A stretch of DNA of 55,858 nt, taken from a virus. The stretch lies in IMG/VR virus record IMGVR_UViG_3300019766_000001, positions 1 through 55,858 of that record; one strand, given 5' to 3'. A program made the translations under genes and the position numbers. Positions within the stretch are counted from its first letter, which is position 1, and every line of letters begins with the position of its first letter. Under the pieces are notes generated by a model, which saw nothing but the letters and a program-made list of their open reading frames with translations, made no database searches and had not been told where the DNA came from. Below, piece by piece: positions 27,593 through 35,882 of the stretch.

Positions 27593-27904
27593 ATGAGTTT
27601 TGTAAAAAAGTACGTGGATGCAAGACAGAAAGCCGACGAATTACGAGAAAAGGCAAACGATATTGAAAGCGCCGCAGAGAGAGACGCTGAGCTTGCACAG
27701 CTACCGGGAAATCTAAGAGAGGCTGTGCCAGAGGATATTATTGTTGGCGCTGCCATTTGGTATCCGGGGTGGCGTGAGAATGATCCAGGAAGCCGGTGCT
27801 GGAATATTGTAGATAAAGTGTTACGCCCTAACGATCCATTTAAAGCTTATTGCGCGCACGATGGGTGCAGGTACGGCTTAGACGGTGCGTTTGTAGAGCT
27901 ATAG
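27593..27904 (+). CDS. Hypothetical protein, 103 aa
   Basis: The N-terminal 40 residues are a charged helix (YVDARQKADELREKANDIES), followed by a compact domain with Cys residues (SRCWNIVDKVL..YCAHDGCRYGLDG). A weak SD (TTGAGGATTTGAT) precedes the ATG. Function unknown. Confidence 0.62.
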   Translation: MSFVKKYVDARQKADELREKANDIESAAERDAELAQLPGNLREAVPEDIIVGAAIWYPGWRENDPGSRCWNIVDKVLRPNDPFKAYCAHDGCRYGLDGAFVEL

Positions 27905-27938
27905 ATGTTATCGAATAGTTTAATTGTGAGGGTGATAG

Positions 27939-28262
27939 ATGAGTAATTTATCTGAGGTGTCGGATTTTGATATAAACGAGCAAATAGCTATTCTACATGG
28001 ATCAGAAGATTATGACGGCCAGGTTAGATATGGGGCAATTTCATACACAGATAAAGACGGAGTAGATAGGTATTCAGACTGGTGCAACAACTGGGCAGAC
28101 GCAGGACATCTGATGGCTGATCTTAAAGATAGCGGATTTATGATCGTTATCGACAGCCAAGGCACAGGTATATTTGGAGAGGAGGCAGACTTTCAGTCAG
28201 AGTCAGAAAATACATGTCGAGGAATGGCAGAGTGCTACCTGATGGCTAAAGGAGTGGTGTGA
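27939..28262 (+). CDS. Hypothetical protein, 107 aa
   Basis: GAGGGTGATAG precedes the ATG. Acidic alpha/beta protein (DFDINEQIAILHGSEDYDGQV..., FMIVIDSQGTGIFGEEADF). A similar small phage protein (NxxDISFL-type) may exist, but I am not sure. Overlaps the start of the broken DUF551 gene (TGATG). Confidence 0.62.
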   Translation: MSNLSEVSDFDINEQIAILHGSEDYDGQVRYGAISYTDKDGVDRYSDWCNNWADAGHLMADLKDSGFMIVIDSQGTGIFGEEADFQSESENTCRGMAECYLMAKGVV

Positions 28263-28462
28263 TGGACGGCTGGATTGATTGTAATGATAGACTGCCTGAA
28301 TCAAAGAAAGGCGAATGGTCTAGGGATGTTATCGCACTGACTGATTCCGGTGATGTTTTCAGGCTGGCAATTCAAGGGGCGTATTGGTAAAGATCGGGTG
28401 ATTTTGTTCGATCTGAGTCAACGAAAGTAACTCACTGGATGCCGCTTAATTACCCTGACTAA
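28262..28462 (+). pseudogene. DUF551 gene interrupted by one in-frame TAA
   Basis: The frame opens MDGWIDCNDRLPESKKGEW, the DUF551 start. It meets TAA at 28388-28390 after QGAYW, then continues in the same frame as RSGDFVRSESTKVTHWMPLN to TAA at 28460-28462. VTHWMPL is the conserved DUF551 end. So a single nonsense codon splits an otherwise intact 66-codon gene. It could be a recent pseudogene, a sequencing error, or stop-codon read-through. Confidence 0.78.
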
Positions 28463-28476
28463 TAGCGAACACAAAG

Positions 28477-28500
28477 ACCCGGCACTGTCCGGGTTTTTTT
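28477..28500 (+). terminator. Rho-independent terminator before the portal gene
   Basis: ACCCGG-CACTGT-CCGGGT followed by seven T. Separates the accessory block from the portal/capsid transcript. Confidence 0.92.
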
Positions 28501-28512
28501 ACACCTGCTATA

Positions 28513-28546
28513 TGCTACAATATCCGAAAGTCTAATTGACGGATAT
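28513..28546 (+). promoter_or_regulatory. TGCTACAAT promoter and start-proximal hairpin of the portal gene
   Basis: TGC-TACAAT (28513-28521). ATATCCG (28520-28526) can pair with CGGATAT (28540-28546), ending three bases before the portal ATG. There is no clear SD, and the hairpin covers where it would be, so initiation may be structure-controlled. Confidence 0.5.
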
Positions 28547-28549
28547 AAA

Positions 28550-29938
28550 ATGCCAGTCAACGCAGAACACCCGCAATATACAGAGAAGAAAGACGAATGG
28601 CAGCGCAACAATGATTGTGATGCTGGAGATATTGCGATCAAGAAAGGCAAGGATAAGTATTTGCCCATGCCGGAGAAGGATAACGAAGAGCGATACAAAG
28701 ACTTTCTAACGTCTGCGCTGTTCACTAACTACACTGGAACCAAGCGTCGTGATTTAGTTGGCAAGGTATTCAGGAGGCCTCCTGTTGTAACGCTTCCTCC
28801 TGAGCTTGAGTACATCAAACAGAAAGCCGATAACGGTAATGTGACCCTTGAAACAATGGGTCAAAGAGCTGTTGGCAACGTCTGGCTTAATGGTCGTTAT
28901 GCTTTGGTTGCAACATTCCCTGATATTGAAATGCCTTTAAATGAGGACGGGAACCCTGTTGCATTAACCGCCGAACAGTCAGAGGGTCTTCAGGCTTATA
29001 TCGCAACATATCCAGCCTTATCGGTTAGAAATTGGCGTGATGTTAATGGCCAATTGACCATGGTTGTCCTGCATGAAATTGACTACGACATGACGGACGA
29101 GTTCACGCGAACAGCTATAAATATGTTTCGTGTTTATAGGCTGGTCGAGTCTGACGGGCGCAAGAGAGTAACGTTCCAAGTTTACCGAGAAACAACCGCT
29201 TTAGGCGATCCTAAAGAGATAATCTTTAACGGCGTTCCCGCTGAAGAAATCCCGGTTGTTCTTGTCGGATCTGAAGATAACAACCCTGATTGCGACTTTG
29301 CCCCAGCATCTGATATCTGCGCTAATAATATTGCTGACTATCAAATGTTTGCCATTTGCGCTGAAAACGGATTTGTTGGAGGTCAGGGTACTATGCATAT
29401 AGATTCCGGGCTGACTAATGCAGCTGATTTTTCAGCTGCAAACCCTATGATCAAAGTCGGTAATCGCAATGCAATTATTACCCAGGGCGGCAATGCAGAA
29501 ATATTCACCCAGAAAGAGAACACTATCGCTAGAGCTCTGACGCAGGATATTAAAAACACCCTGTATGATCTAGGTGTTAATTCAGGCGGCGCTCAGAAAG
29601 GCACAGAGACAGCAGAAGCAGCAATAATCAGGGCTGCTTCCGATGCTGCTGTCATGAACGTGATTGCTCAGAATGTTTCCGATGGTTTTACGCAGGTCTT
29701 GAAGTGGTGCGCCATGTTTATGGGTGGCGATCCTGATAAAGTTGAATTTGAGCTGAACAGAAACTTTTTCCCTGTTCGGCTAGACCCTCAGTTATTGCAG
29801 CAGCTTTCTTCTTTGGCTGCTCTTGGGGATATCCCTCGTCAGGTTATTTACAATTATCTTCGAGAGTCTTCTGATCTATTAAATGGGATCGATGATGAAA
29901 CTCTTGGCGTTATGATTGAGCATCAGCCGCCTATTTAG
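28550..29938 (+). CDS. Portal protein (DUF4055-like)
   Basis: 462 aa. It follows the DUF4055 portal pattern: KRRDLVGKVFRRPPVVTLP near the N-terminus, then YPALSVRNWRDVNGQLTMVVLHEID, VYREVTT-like beta segments, NIADYQMFAICAENGFVGGQGTM, and PxxLxx repeats late (FFPVRLDPQLLQQLSSLAALGDI). It would form the dodecameric DNA channel. Start is MPVNAEHPQY; ribosome site weak. Followed by scaffold and capsid genes. Confidence 0.85.
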   Translation: MPVNAEHPQYTEKKDEWQRNNDCDAGDIAIKKGKDKYLPMPEKDNEERYKDFLTSALFTNYTGTKRRDLVGKVFRRPPVVTLPPELEYIKQKADNGNVTLETMGQRAVGNVWLNGRYALVATFPDIEMPLNEDGNPVALTAEQSEGLQAYIATYPALSVRNWRDVNGQLTMVVLHEIDYDMTDEFTRTAINMFRVYRLVESDGRKRVTFQVYRETTALGDPKEIIFNGVPAEEIPVVLVGSEDNNPDCDFAPASDICANNIADYQMFAICAENGFVGGQGTMHIDSGLTNAADFSAANPMIKVGNRNAIITQGGNAEIFTQKENTIARALTQDIKNTLYDLGVNSGGAQKGTETAEAAIIRAASDAAVMNVIAQNVSDGFTQVLKWCAMFMGGDPDKVEFELNRNFFPVRLDPQLLQQLSSLAALGDIPRQVIYNYLRESSDLLNGIDDETLGVMIEHQPPI

Positions 29939-29955
29939 TAAATAATTATTTACAG

Positions 29956-29964
29956 TGCTATACT
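29956..29964 (+). promoter_or_regulatory. Extended -10 promoter before the scaffold gene
   Basis: TGC-TATACT (29956-29964) in the 70-base gap after the portal. A GAGCC-AGA-GGCTC hairpin follows in the leader. Confidence 0.45.
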
Positions 29965-30009
29965 TTCAATAACCGAGCCAGAGGCTCAAACATCTAACAC
30001 CAGGGGTGA

Positions 30010-30687
30010 ATGATGAGCGGTACAGATACAGATAACACCGAACAGCAGACGGCTAATACCGATACAGGCCAACAGCAAACCGAGCAGCCGAAAGAGCAGA
30101 AAACTTACACTGAAGATGAAGTCCAAGCGATGATCTCCGGTTTAAAGTCGAAAAACGATGAGCTGAAAGGTGAGAAGGTCAAAGTTTCCGAACGGTTAAC
30201 GGCGCTTGAGCAGCAGAAGAGAGATCAAGAAAAAAGCGATCTTGAAAGCAATCAGCAATTTCAGTCGCTTTATGAGCTGGAGCAAGCCAATACCAAAGAA
30301 GCATTGAAAAAAGCTGCCGATGCAAACGAAAGAGTAGCCGCCCTTGAAAGAGAGCGTGAAGAAGGAAAGGTTAAGTCTGCTGCAAGTGCTATCGGCTCAA
30401 AGCTGGCAAAGACAGATCCAGGTAGGGCAGAGATCCTTGCAGAAAAGGCTGAGAAATTCGCAAAACACACCGAAGATGGAATTAAGTACGAAATCGGCGG
30501 CGTAGAAGTTACAGAAGAAAAAGTATCTGAGCACTTGAAAGCAAAATATCCATTTTTGATTGACGGCTTAGGTTCTAACGGCGGCGGGGCTGCTGGTAAT
30601 CGTGGCGGTGGTGCTGCTGCGACACAAAAAGGCGCTGATGCAAAAGCAAACGGCGACCTAACAGGCTTTATTAAGGCTCAATTTTAG
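30010..30687 (+). CDS. Scaffold-like protein
   Basis: 225 aa, Gln/Glu/Lys-rich, starting after AGGGGTGA (ATG at 30010 or 30013). An N-terminal disordered stretch is followed by a coiled coil (LKSKNDELKGEKVK...KKAADANERVAALERERE), a small domain, and a Gly/Ala-rich tail (GGGAAGNRGGGAAA) ending in LTGFIKAQF, a typical capsid-interacting C-terminus. Its place directly before the major capsid gene fits an internal scaffold. Confidence 0.82.
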   Translation: MMSGTDTDNTEQQTANTDTGQQQTEQPKEQKTYTEDEVQAMISGLKSKNDELKGEKVKVSERLTALEQQKRDQEKSDLESNQQFQSLYELEQANTKEALKKAADANERVAALEREREEGKVKSAASAIGSKLAKTDPGRAEILAEKAEKFAKHTEDGIKYEIGGVEVTEEKVSEHLKAKYPFLIDGLGSNGGGAAGNRGGGAAATQKGADAKANGDLTGFIKAQF

Positions 30688-30703
30688 TTAACGAGGAAGC
30701 CCC

Positions 30704-31873
30704 ATGGCTAACGAACAAACAAGCGGTATTTTGGCCGCAGCACTAAACGATGAAGTTGTTAACGCAGCGTTTGATATAGCCCGGTCAAACCGTACCGGCA
30801 TTTTAAGTGTTATTGGTGGCTTTGGTGCTGCTAGATCGCCTTTTGATGGCTATAAGATGAGCTGGCTTGATTTCCAGATCGATGCAACCAGCTCTGATCT
30901 TGACGGCGCAAAACTGGCTGCAGATGTCACGCTTACGGTTGATGATGGTGCCAAGTTCCGTCCCGGCATGATTATCGGTGCCGCTGGTTCTGATGAGGTA
31001 ATTCTTGTTACTGCCGTGACCGGCAATGACTTGACGGTCGTTCGCGGGTTTGGTGGTACTACAGCTGCAGATATCGCTGATAACGTTACGCTGACCATTG
31101 ACTCTACGTCGCGCGAAGAGAACTCTACAGCAGAGAATGACGGTATTTTCCAACCTGATAAGGTCGAAAATTACTTTCAGACCATGGATACCGCCGTTGA
31201 ATTCTCCCGCCGTGCATTAGCAACGGCGCAATTTGGCGCAACAAATGATCTTGCATTCCAGATTTCAGAGCGTATTCGGCAGCTGACAATCCAGATGGAT
31301 CGGGCGCTGGTTCGCGGTCGTCGTGCCACTGCAACTATTGGCGGCAAAGAACATACTTATACTGGTGGTATGCGATTCTTTACCGATCAACCTGGTGCTA
31401 TCACTGTTGATAACGCTGCCGCTGCTCTAACACTGGATCAAATTAACACACTGAACGCTCAGATTGTGGCTACTGGTGGCATGGCTGACACTGTTGCTGT
31501 TGGTATTGGCCAGGCTCGTAAGCTGAACGCCTTGGTATCTGCTAACTACAGCTCCCAGCGCCTAGGTGAGTGGCAGGCCGATGAGGGTTCTGTTCTGCAG
31601 CTGCCAACCGACTTGCCTTTGGTGGGTAATGTTAACCGCATTGTAGTTGATACTAACCTGTCAGATGATGAGTTGATGATCTTTGATTCAGGCTCTATTA
31701 ACATTATCCCTATGGGTGCTGGCAACGGTGAAAACGGCGGAAACTGGCGTACACTGGATTCAACCCAAAAAGGTCAGGATGGCGAAAGCGTCCGTATTGT
31801 TGGCGATTTCGCTATGGAGATTCGCCAGAGCAAAAACAATATGGCTCGTCTTTATAACATTGCACCGGCATAA
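30704..31873 (+). CDS. Major capsid protein (DUF5309/SU10-like)
   Basis: 389 aa, GAGGAAGCCCC before the ATG. The N-terminus contains a small inserted beta domain (LTVDDGAKFRPGMIIGAAGSDEVILVTAVTGNDLTVVRGFGGTTA), then YFQTMDTAVEFSRRALATAQ, LTIQMDRALVRGRRAT and TYTGGMRFFTDQ, the pattern of DUF5309-type HK97-fold capsid proteins. The C-terminal half carries GSINIIPMGAGNGENGG. Forms the head shell. Confidence 0.9.
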   Translation: MANEQTSGILAAALNDEVVNAAFDIARSNRTGILSVIGGFGAARSPFDGYKMSWLDFQIDATSSDLDGAKLAADVTLTVDDGAKFRPGMIIGAAGSDEVILVTAVTGNDLTVVRGFGGTTAADIADNVTLTIDSTSREENSTAENDGIFQPDKVENYFQTMDTAVEFSRRALATAQFGATNDLAFQISERIRQLTIQMDRALVRGRRATATIGGKEHTYTGGMRFFTDQPGAITVDNAAAALTLDQINTLNAQIVATGGMADTVAVGIGQARKLNALVSANYSSQRLGEWQADEGSVLQLPTDLPLVGNVNRIVVDTNLSDDELMIFDSGSINIIPMGAGNGENGGNWRTLDSTQKGQDGESVRIVGDFAMEIRQSKNNMARLYNIAPA

Positions 31874-31884
31874 GGGGTTGAGCT

Positions 31885-32052
31885 ATGAGGTTTACATCGG
31901 TCAAGCCAGACAAGATGGTGATGTTTGGCGGCAAGGTTATTAAGTTCCGCCAGGGCAGCTACGACACAGAGGACAAGGCAGAAATTGAGCTGCTAAAAAA
32001 AGTCTCTGGGGTTGAAGCTGAAAAGAAAACCCGCCCGGCATCTGCTGAGTAA
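31885..32052 (+). CDS. Small head-associated protein, 55 aa
   Basis: AAGGGGTTGAGCT precedes the ATG. Predicted MRFTSVKPDKMVMFGGKVIK, then FRQGSYDTEDKAEIELLKKV. The opening beta hairpin plus a helix resembles small proteins found directly after capsid genes in this phage group. Its place before a terminator supports expression with the capsid. Confidence 0.65.
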   Translation: MRFTSVKPDKMVMFGGKVIKFRQGSYDTEDKAEIELLKKVSGVEAEKKTRPASAE

Positions 32053-32056
32053 ATGG

Positions 32057-32078
32057 AAGGCCCCTTCGGGGGCTTTTT
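32057..32078 (+). terminator. Partial terminator after the capsid gene set
   Basis: GGCCCC-TTCG-GGGGC(T) with TTTTT. The next gene starts 10 bases later without an obvious new promoter, so it may lower rather than stop expression of the following genes relative to the capsid. Confidence 0.8.
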
Positions 32079-32087
32079 GGTGTTTAT

Positions 32088-33326
32088 ATGGCTGAAGATT
32101 ATCAAAATTCCTGGTTTAACTCTGGGCTTGTAGACCCTATCACCGGGGCATTAAGGACGGTCAATTCTGGCACGTCGTCAACATCTGCGGCGGTTGAAGG
32201 TATTGACCCAGGAGGTAGGGCGCGCGTATCTCAGCTGACAACCTTGTTTGATGGAAAGACGCTTGACGTTGATGATGATCGTATCTGGGAGAATGTGGGC
32301 ACCGGAACCGCCGTATTCTCTACTAATCAAACCGCCCTGTCAGTAGCTATTGGGGAATACCTTGTACGCAGGGGGCGTTATAAGTGCCCTTACGCATCAG
32401 GCAAGCCGACTATTGTTGAATTTACCGCTGACAATATTGATGCTGATCCGGGCTTTTTAAATATGGTCGGGTATTTTTCTTCCGTCAATGTTGCGCCTTA
32501 CGATTCTAATTATGATGGCTTCTGGCTGGAGAATAATGGCGGTCAAATAGCTATCAAGGCATTCAGAAGCGGCACTCCGACGATGTCGATTAATTTTGAA
32601 GACTGGACTAATTACGGTCTGCTTCAAGATTACAATTGGTCTAACTTCACGGTTGGTTTTTTCGACTTCCTTTGGCTTGGCGGTACAGGCCTTAGACTTT
32701 TCATTAAGACGGATATGGGATTTATTCTTGCTCATGAGGAGCCGTGGGCCGGTAATGCGCAAGGTACTTTTATTGACTCTCCGTGTCACTCGGTACGCTA
32801 CGAGATAAGAAGCACGACAGGTACTGGTCAGATGAATGCAATTTGCTCTCAGGTGGCCACAGAGGGTGCAATAGAGCAGATAGGCAAGTCTTTCACTCTA
32901 CCGATAACTGATGCAGTGACAACAAACTCTGTCGGTACTATTTACGCCTTGAAAGGTATGAAAATTAGATCTGGCCGGGAAAATATCCCGATCAAAATTT
33001 CAAGCGCTTCGATTGTGAATACAACAGGCAATGATTTTGGGATCGTAATGGTTTACCGGAACCCCGTCTTGTCATCTGCCCTTAGCTATTCAGATTCTGG
33101 TAATGTTCAAGCCGGGGTTGGCGATGGTACGCAACTTGTCACTTCTGGCGATCCTATTGCTGCTGCACCTGCCGCTGAAACAGGTATTGCCACTGATCTT
33201 GAGAACAACTTCCTTTCGTTTATCGGTGCTGACATTGACGGCAATTCAGATGAGTATGTTTTAGCTTATATGCCTACATCGTCAAACCAGAGTGTCAGGG
33301 CTATATTCTCTGGCAAGGAGTTCTAA
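32088..33326 (+). CDS. Putative virion surface protein, 412 aa, with N-terminal MAEDYQNSWFNS peptide
   Basis: Beta-rich, Gly/Ser/Thr-rich, no Cys-rich or catalytic motifs. Central segments resemble a jelly-roll (GYFSSVNVAPYDSNYDGFWL, NFTVGFFDFLWLGGTGLRLF), so head decoration or fibre is likely. Its first 12 residues are identical to those of the next protein although most codons differ. No SD is obvious because the terminator lies directly upstream. Functional call is inference from position and composition. Confidence 0.65.
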   Translation: MAEDYQNSWFNSGLVDPITGALRTVNSGTSSTSAAVEGIDPGGRARVSQLTTLFDGKTLDVDDDRIWENVGTGTAVFSTNQTALSVAIGEYLVRRGRYKCPYASGKPTIVEFTADNIDADPGFLNMVGYFSSVNVAPYDSNYDGFWLENNGGQIAIKAFRSGTPTMSINFEDWTNYGLLQDYNWSNFTVGFFDFLWLGGTGLRLFIKTDMGFILAHEEPWAGNAQGTFIDSPCHSVRYEIRSTTGTGQMNAICSQVATEGAIEQIGKSFTLPITDAVTTNSVGTIYALKGMKIRSGRENIPIKISSASIVNTTGNDFGIVMVYRNPVLSSALSYSDSGNVQAGVGDGTQLVTSGDPIAAAPAAETGIATDLENNFLSFIGADIDGNSDEYVLAYMPTSSNQSVRAIFSGKEF

Positions 33327-33328
33327 AT

Positions 33329-33901
33329 ATGGCAGAGGACTACCAGAATAGCTGGTTTAATAGCCAGCTAGCCACAGGTGCGGAGGGAGACCGCAGGCTA
33401 AAGACCTATTGTGCATCTTTGTCAGAAAAGGCTAACCGTGACGGCACCTTTCGCAGGGGTTATGATCGGGTAAATATTTCGGCTGGCGGGAAGGCTTACT
33501 GGGCTATCTCAATTCCTTCTGATCCGACTATTTCAGCATTACTTAGCCGCACTTTATCTAGCTTTGATATTGGAGGTATTGAATACCGGGTTTACGGTGG
33601 CGTGACAGATATCAATTCGACCGGGGGCCCTGTTTATATTTCAGGCAATGCACTGGTTGGATGGGATCGAATTTCACTGCCTTCAGATCTTGTTGCCAAT
33701 GGCGTAGAGCTTGATTATACCGAGATACCAACATCTGGTAGTGGTGCATCAGCTCCAGGCGGCCTTCTTGGCGGCGAGGATTTGCGTATTCAGCCGGTTG
33801 ATACCGTGTTTGTGCTTGAAGCGTTCAACCGTTCAAATCAGGCGACAGACTTTCTTGTCTATCTAACTTGGATTGAAACGCTGAGCCTTGAATCTATTTA
33901 G
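33329..33901 (+). CDS. Putative virion surface protein, 190 aa, with N-terminal MAEDYQNSWFNS peptide
   Basis: Shares MAEDYQNSWFNS with the preceding protein; the rest differs. Beta-rich (GKAYWAISIPSDPTISALLSR..., YRVYGGVTDINSTGGPVYISG). The C-terminal VDTVFVLEAFNRSNQATDFLVYLTWIE is shared in spirit with small head proteins. Probably docks to the same particle site as its neighbour through the common peptide. Ends at a bidirectional terminator. Confidence 0.65.
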   Translation: MAEDYQNSWFNSQLATGAEGDRRLKTYCASLSEKANRDGTFRRGYDRVNISAGGKAYWAISIPSDPTISALLSRTLSSFDIGGIEYRVYGGVTDINSTGGPVYISGNALVGWDRISLPSDLVANGVELDYTEIPTSGSGASAPGGLLGGEDLRIQPVDTVFVLEAFNRSNQATDFLVYLTWIETLSLESI

Positions 33902-33912
33902 CGTTATAGAAA

Positions 33913-33931
33913 AAGCCCCTTAACGGGGCTT
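33913..33931. terminator. Bidirectional terminator between convergent blocks
   Basis: AAGCCCC-TTAAC-GGGGCTT, with T-rich sequence rightward (TTCTTTT) and leftward (reverse complement of AGAAAAA). It divides the rightward head genes from the leftward cargo operon. Confidence 0.88.
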
Positions 33932-33934
33932 CTT

Positions 33935-34132
33935 TTAATCCTCTGGCGCACCGGGCGACAGCATGTAGTGGGTTACTGTTACGCCAGACACTTTATATTT
34001 GTGGCCATGGCAATTGTAGAACTCACCATTTTTAAACGTCATATTTAAAGCTCTGCGACCTGTATTAATCCAAACATCATAAACTCTACCCTCTTCTGGA
34101 TCTTCCCAGAGTAAGTTTTTCCATCCGCTCAT
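33935..34132 (-). CDS. DUF551-like small protein, 65 aa
   Basis: Begins MSGWKNLLWEDPEEGRVYDV and ends VSGVTVTHYMLSPGAPED, echoing DUF551 (W...x-T-H-W-M-P-L-x-x-P). Last gene of the leftward cargo operon. Overlaps the preceding gene by 4 bases. Function unknown. Confidence 0.6.
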   Translation of the reverse strand: MSGWKNLLWEDPEEGRVYDVWINTGRRALNMTFKNGEFYNCHGHKYKVSGVTVTHYMLSPGAPED

Positions 34133-34467
34133 GATTCACCCCTTGCTTTGGCCAGCGCCTCTTGAATAGAATCTAGATCAAAAGTCAAATCCATCCCGGA
34201 TTCGACAATTAGGTCTGCCACTTCCTTTAGTGCTGCATACATCTCAGGAGCAGCGGCAATCAGGCTGGCGTTTGCCTCTTGCTGCTCTTCTTGCACACCA
34301 CCAATTGATTCAACTACCAGTGCCGCTACATTACCATATTCGTCTGAAACTCCAACGAATCCAGACATGCTTGAGTTTGCATCTTCAGCATGCCAGCCGT
34401 CACAATCAATATAACGGCCATTTTGTTTTGTCACCCACGGCCCCGGTGTAAATTTAGTCTCGCTCAT
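34129..34467 (-). CDS. Conserved phage protein (TPGPW type), 112 aa
   Basis: Start at 34467 with AAGGAGGCAGGAG upstream; a longer frame to 34515 lacks an SD. MSETKFTPGPWVTKQNGRYI and QQEANASLIAAAPEMYAALKEV are the two blocks of a common phage early protein of unknown function. The stop overlaps the next gene. Confidence 0.75.
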   Translation of the reverse strand: MSETKFTPGPWVTKQNGRYIDCDGWHAEDANSSMSGFVGVSDEYGNVAALVVESIGGVQEEQQEANASLIAAAPEMYAALKEVADLIVESGMDLTFDLDSIQEALAKARGES

Positions 34468-34690
34468 CTCCTGCCTCCTTTTCACTGTACTCTGCCATAA
34501 GATCACAAGATCCATTCGCGTTTATCAACTGCATTTTGTTTAAAAATGAAACATGATACTGTTCGGCTACGTTATATCGGCCACCGGGATCTGATTTAAT
34601 GCTGAACTTCACGCTTCCCGGCTTAATTTCCAGCCAATCTATTTCTTTTGCATCGATAAACATTCCGTCTTGATATTTAACTAAATACAT
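34454..34690 (-). CDS. Hypothetical protein, 78 aa
   Basis: AAGGGTGATTT precedes the ATG. Small beta-rich protein (YLVKYQDGMFIDAKEIDWLEI) with an acidic tail (EYSEKEAGDERD). The end overlaps the start of the TPGPW gene by 14 bases. Confidence 0.62.
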   Translation of the reverse strand: MYLVKYQDGMFIDAKEIDWLEIKPGSVKFSIKSDPGGRYNVAEQYHVSFLNKMQLINANGSCDLMAEYSEKEAGDERD

Positions 34691-34728
34691 AAATCACCCT
34701 TAATTTTATCTTCTTGCTCGTTAATTAT

Positions 34729-34824
34729 TTATATCCATGCCGCCATGTAAAAGCTAGCTCGGATCATTTGCCTTAATAAAGAATCGATATAGATCACTGG
34801 CCACCCCTTTAAAAGCCTAGCCAT
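34729..34824 (-). CDS. Possible small protein, 31 aa
   Basis: MARLLKGWPVIYIDSLLRQM followed by IRASFYMAAWI, with AAAGGGTGATA, this phage's usual ribosome site, before the ATG. Hydrophobic and basic, possibly membrane-associated. It would fill a 180-base gap. A tandem 10-base repeat TAGACATTCG lies upstream (34835-34844, 34846-34855). Confidence 0.4.
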   Translation of the reverse strand: MARLLKGWPVIYIDSLLRQMIRASFYMAAWI

Positions 34825-34869
34825 TATCACCCTTTAGACATTCGCTAGACATTCGACTTTGGTTTATTG

Positions 34870-35115
34870 CTAAGAATCGCCATCTAGCATCTGATGCAAA
34901 GCCTCAAGCGCCTCACTGGCAACAGAGCCATCCTCTACGCAGACGGCGCCATCTTCTGTCCAGCCTTTTTTATGAACCTGGTATGCTGGATTTTTTTCTG
35001 TAAATCTTTCAGCGTTACAGTCATTGCTAAATAATTGCTCATGCTCTTGTTCTGCGTAAAATTCGAGTGCTTTTACAGTTAAAGCAATTGCATCGGAATT
35101 ATTTGAATTACTCAT
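34870..35115 (-). CDS. Hypothetical protein, 81 aa
   Basis: Acidic, with NSDAIALTVKALEFYAEQEHEQ and a C-terminal VASEALEALHQMLDGDS helix. The GGGGAGTAAAC leader supports the start. Resembles small phage proteins (ALEFYA type) without known function. Confidence 0.65.
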   Translation of the reverse strand: MSNSNNSDAIALTVKALEFYAEQEHEQLFSNDCNAERFTEKNPAYQVHKKGWTEDGAVCVEDGSVASEALEALHQMLDGDS

Positions 35116-35176
35116 GTTTACTCCCCTATCCTCGGAACCCTAACCGCTTCCGCATAAACGCTAACCTGCTCTTTGG

Positions 35177-35878
35177 CTAGCCGTCATAGCACCCGCAAAT
35201 TATATCCGTTTCCAAATACATATCTGGGAACATGTCATCTGTAGCTATAAGTGAAGACCATGCATAAGTCCGTCCAAGCCCCTTGTTAACTGTTAAGTCT
35301 GCGTTTTTCTCCATTGCTATTGCACGATCCATTAAATCTGGGTGCTGTACTGAAAGGGCTCTAATCTCATGCGCCTTCATTGCCGGGCAGAAAAAACAGC
35401 TGCTCTTTCCTGGCAGCGGCAAACCTTCAGCCCTTATTGCTTCTATGCACTTTTTTCGCCCCCACCCCCAGTCATAAAGCGGGAACTCCGTTTTGCTGTC
35501 GTCTTTGACTCGATGGCTTTCATCTGCATCTATACCGACAAAAAACACATCAACCTTAATACCTTGCTGCTTTAACCATCTTTTTTGCGGTCTGATTTTG
35601 AAGTGTTCGCTGCAACTTTTAAACCCGTAAGCAAGCCCAGGCAGTGCGTTTCTGTTCAGGCAATCTTGCTCTAAAGTCTGCTTTTCTGAGCAAATTGATA
35701 TTTCGGGAAACCCGTTATCCTTGCACCATTTCTGCATAATTTCTAAATGCGCGTAGGTTTCCGGCTTTTCCCCGCCGGTATCAGCAAATAAAATAACATC
35801 AGGCTTAATTCCTTTTTGCTTAAACCCTACCAGCATTGCAACACTGTTTGTGCCTGCTCCGTAGCTTAATACATTCAT
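35177..35878 (-). CDS. PAPS-reductase-like PP-loop protein, 233 aa
   Basis: PP-loop SYGAGTNSVAM (residues 5-15) is the ATP-pyrophosphatase signature, followed by VILFADTGGEKPETYAHLE, typical of the phosphoadenosine phosphosulfate reductase/DndC-like family. Cys positions at CSEH, SSCFFCPAMKAHE and IICGC could hold a cluster or carry sulfur. In phages these proteins are auxiliary genes tied to sulfur metabolism, nucleotide thiolation or DNA modification. No Dnd partners are present. Substrate unknown. Confidence 0.85.
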   Translation of the reverse strand: MNVLSYGAGTNSVAMLVGFKQKGIKPDVILFADTGGEKPETYAHLEIMQKWCKDNGFPEISICSEKQTLEQDCLNRNALPGLAYGFKSCSEHFKIRPQKRWLKQQGIKVDVFFVGIDADESHRVKDDSKTEFPLYDWGWGRKKCIEAIRAEGLPLPGKSSCFFCPAMKAHEIRALSVQHPDLMDRAIAMEKNADLTVNKGLGRTYAWSSLIATDDMFPDMYLETDIICGCYDG

Positions 35879-35882
35879 ATTC

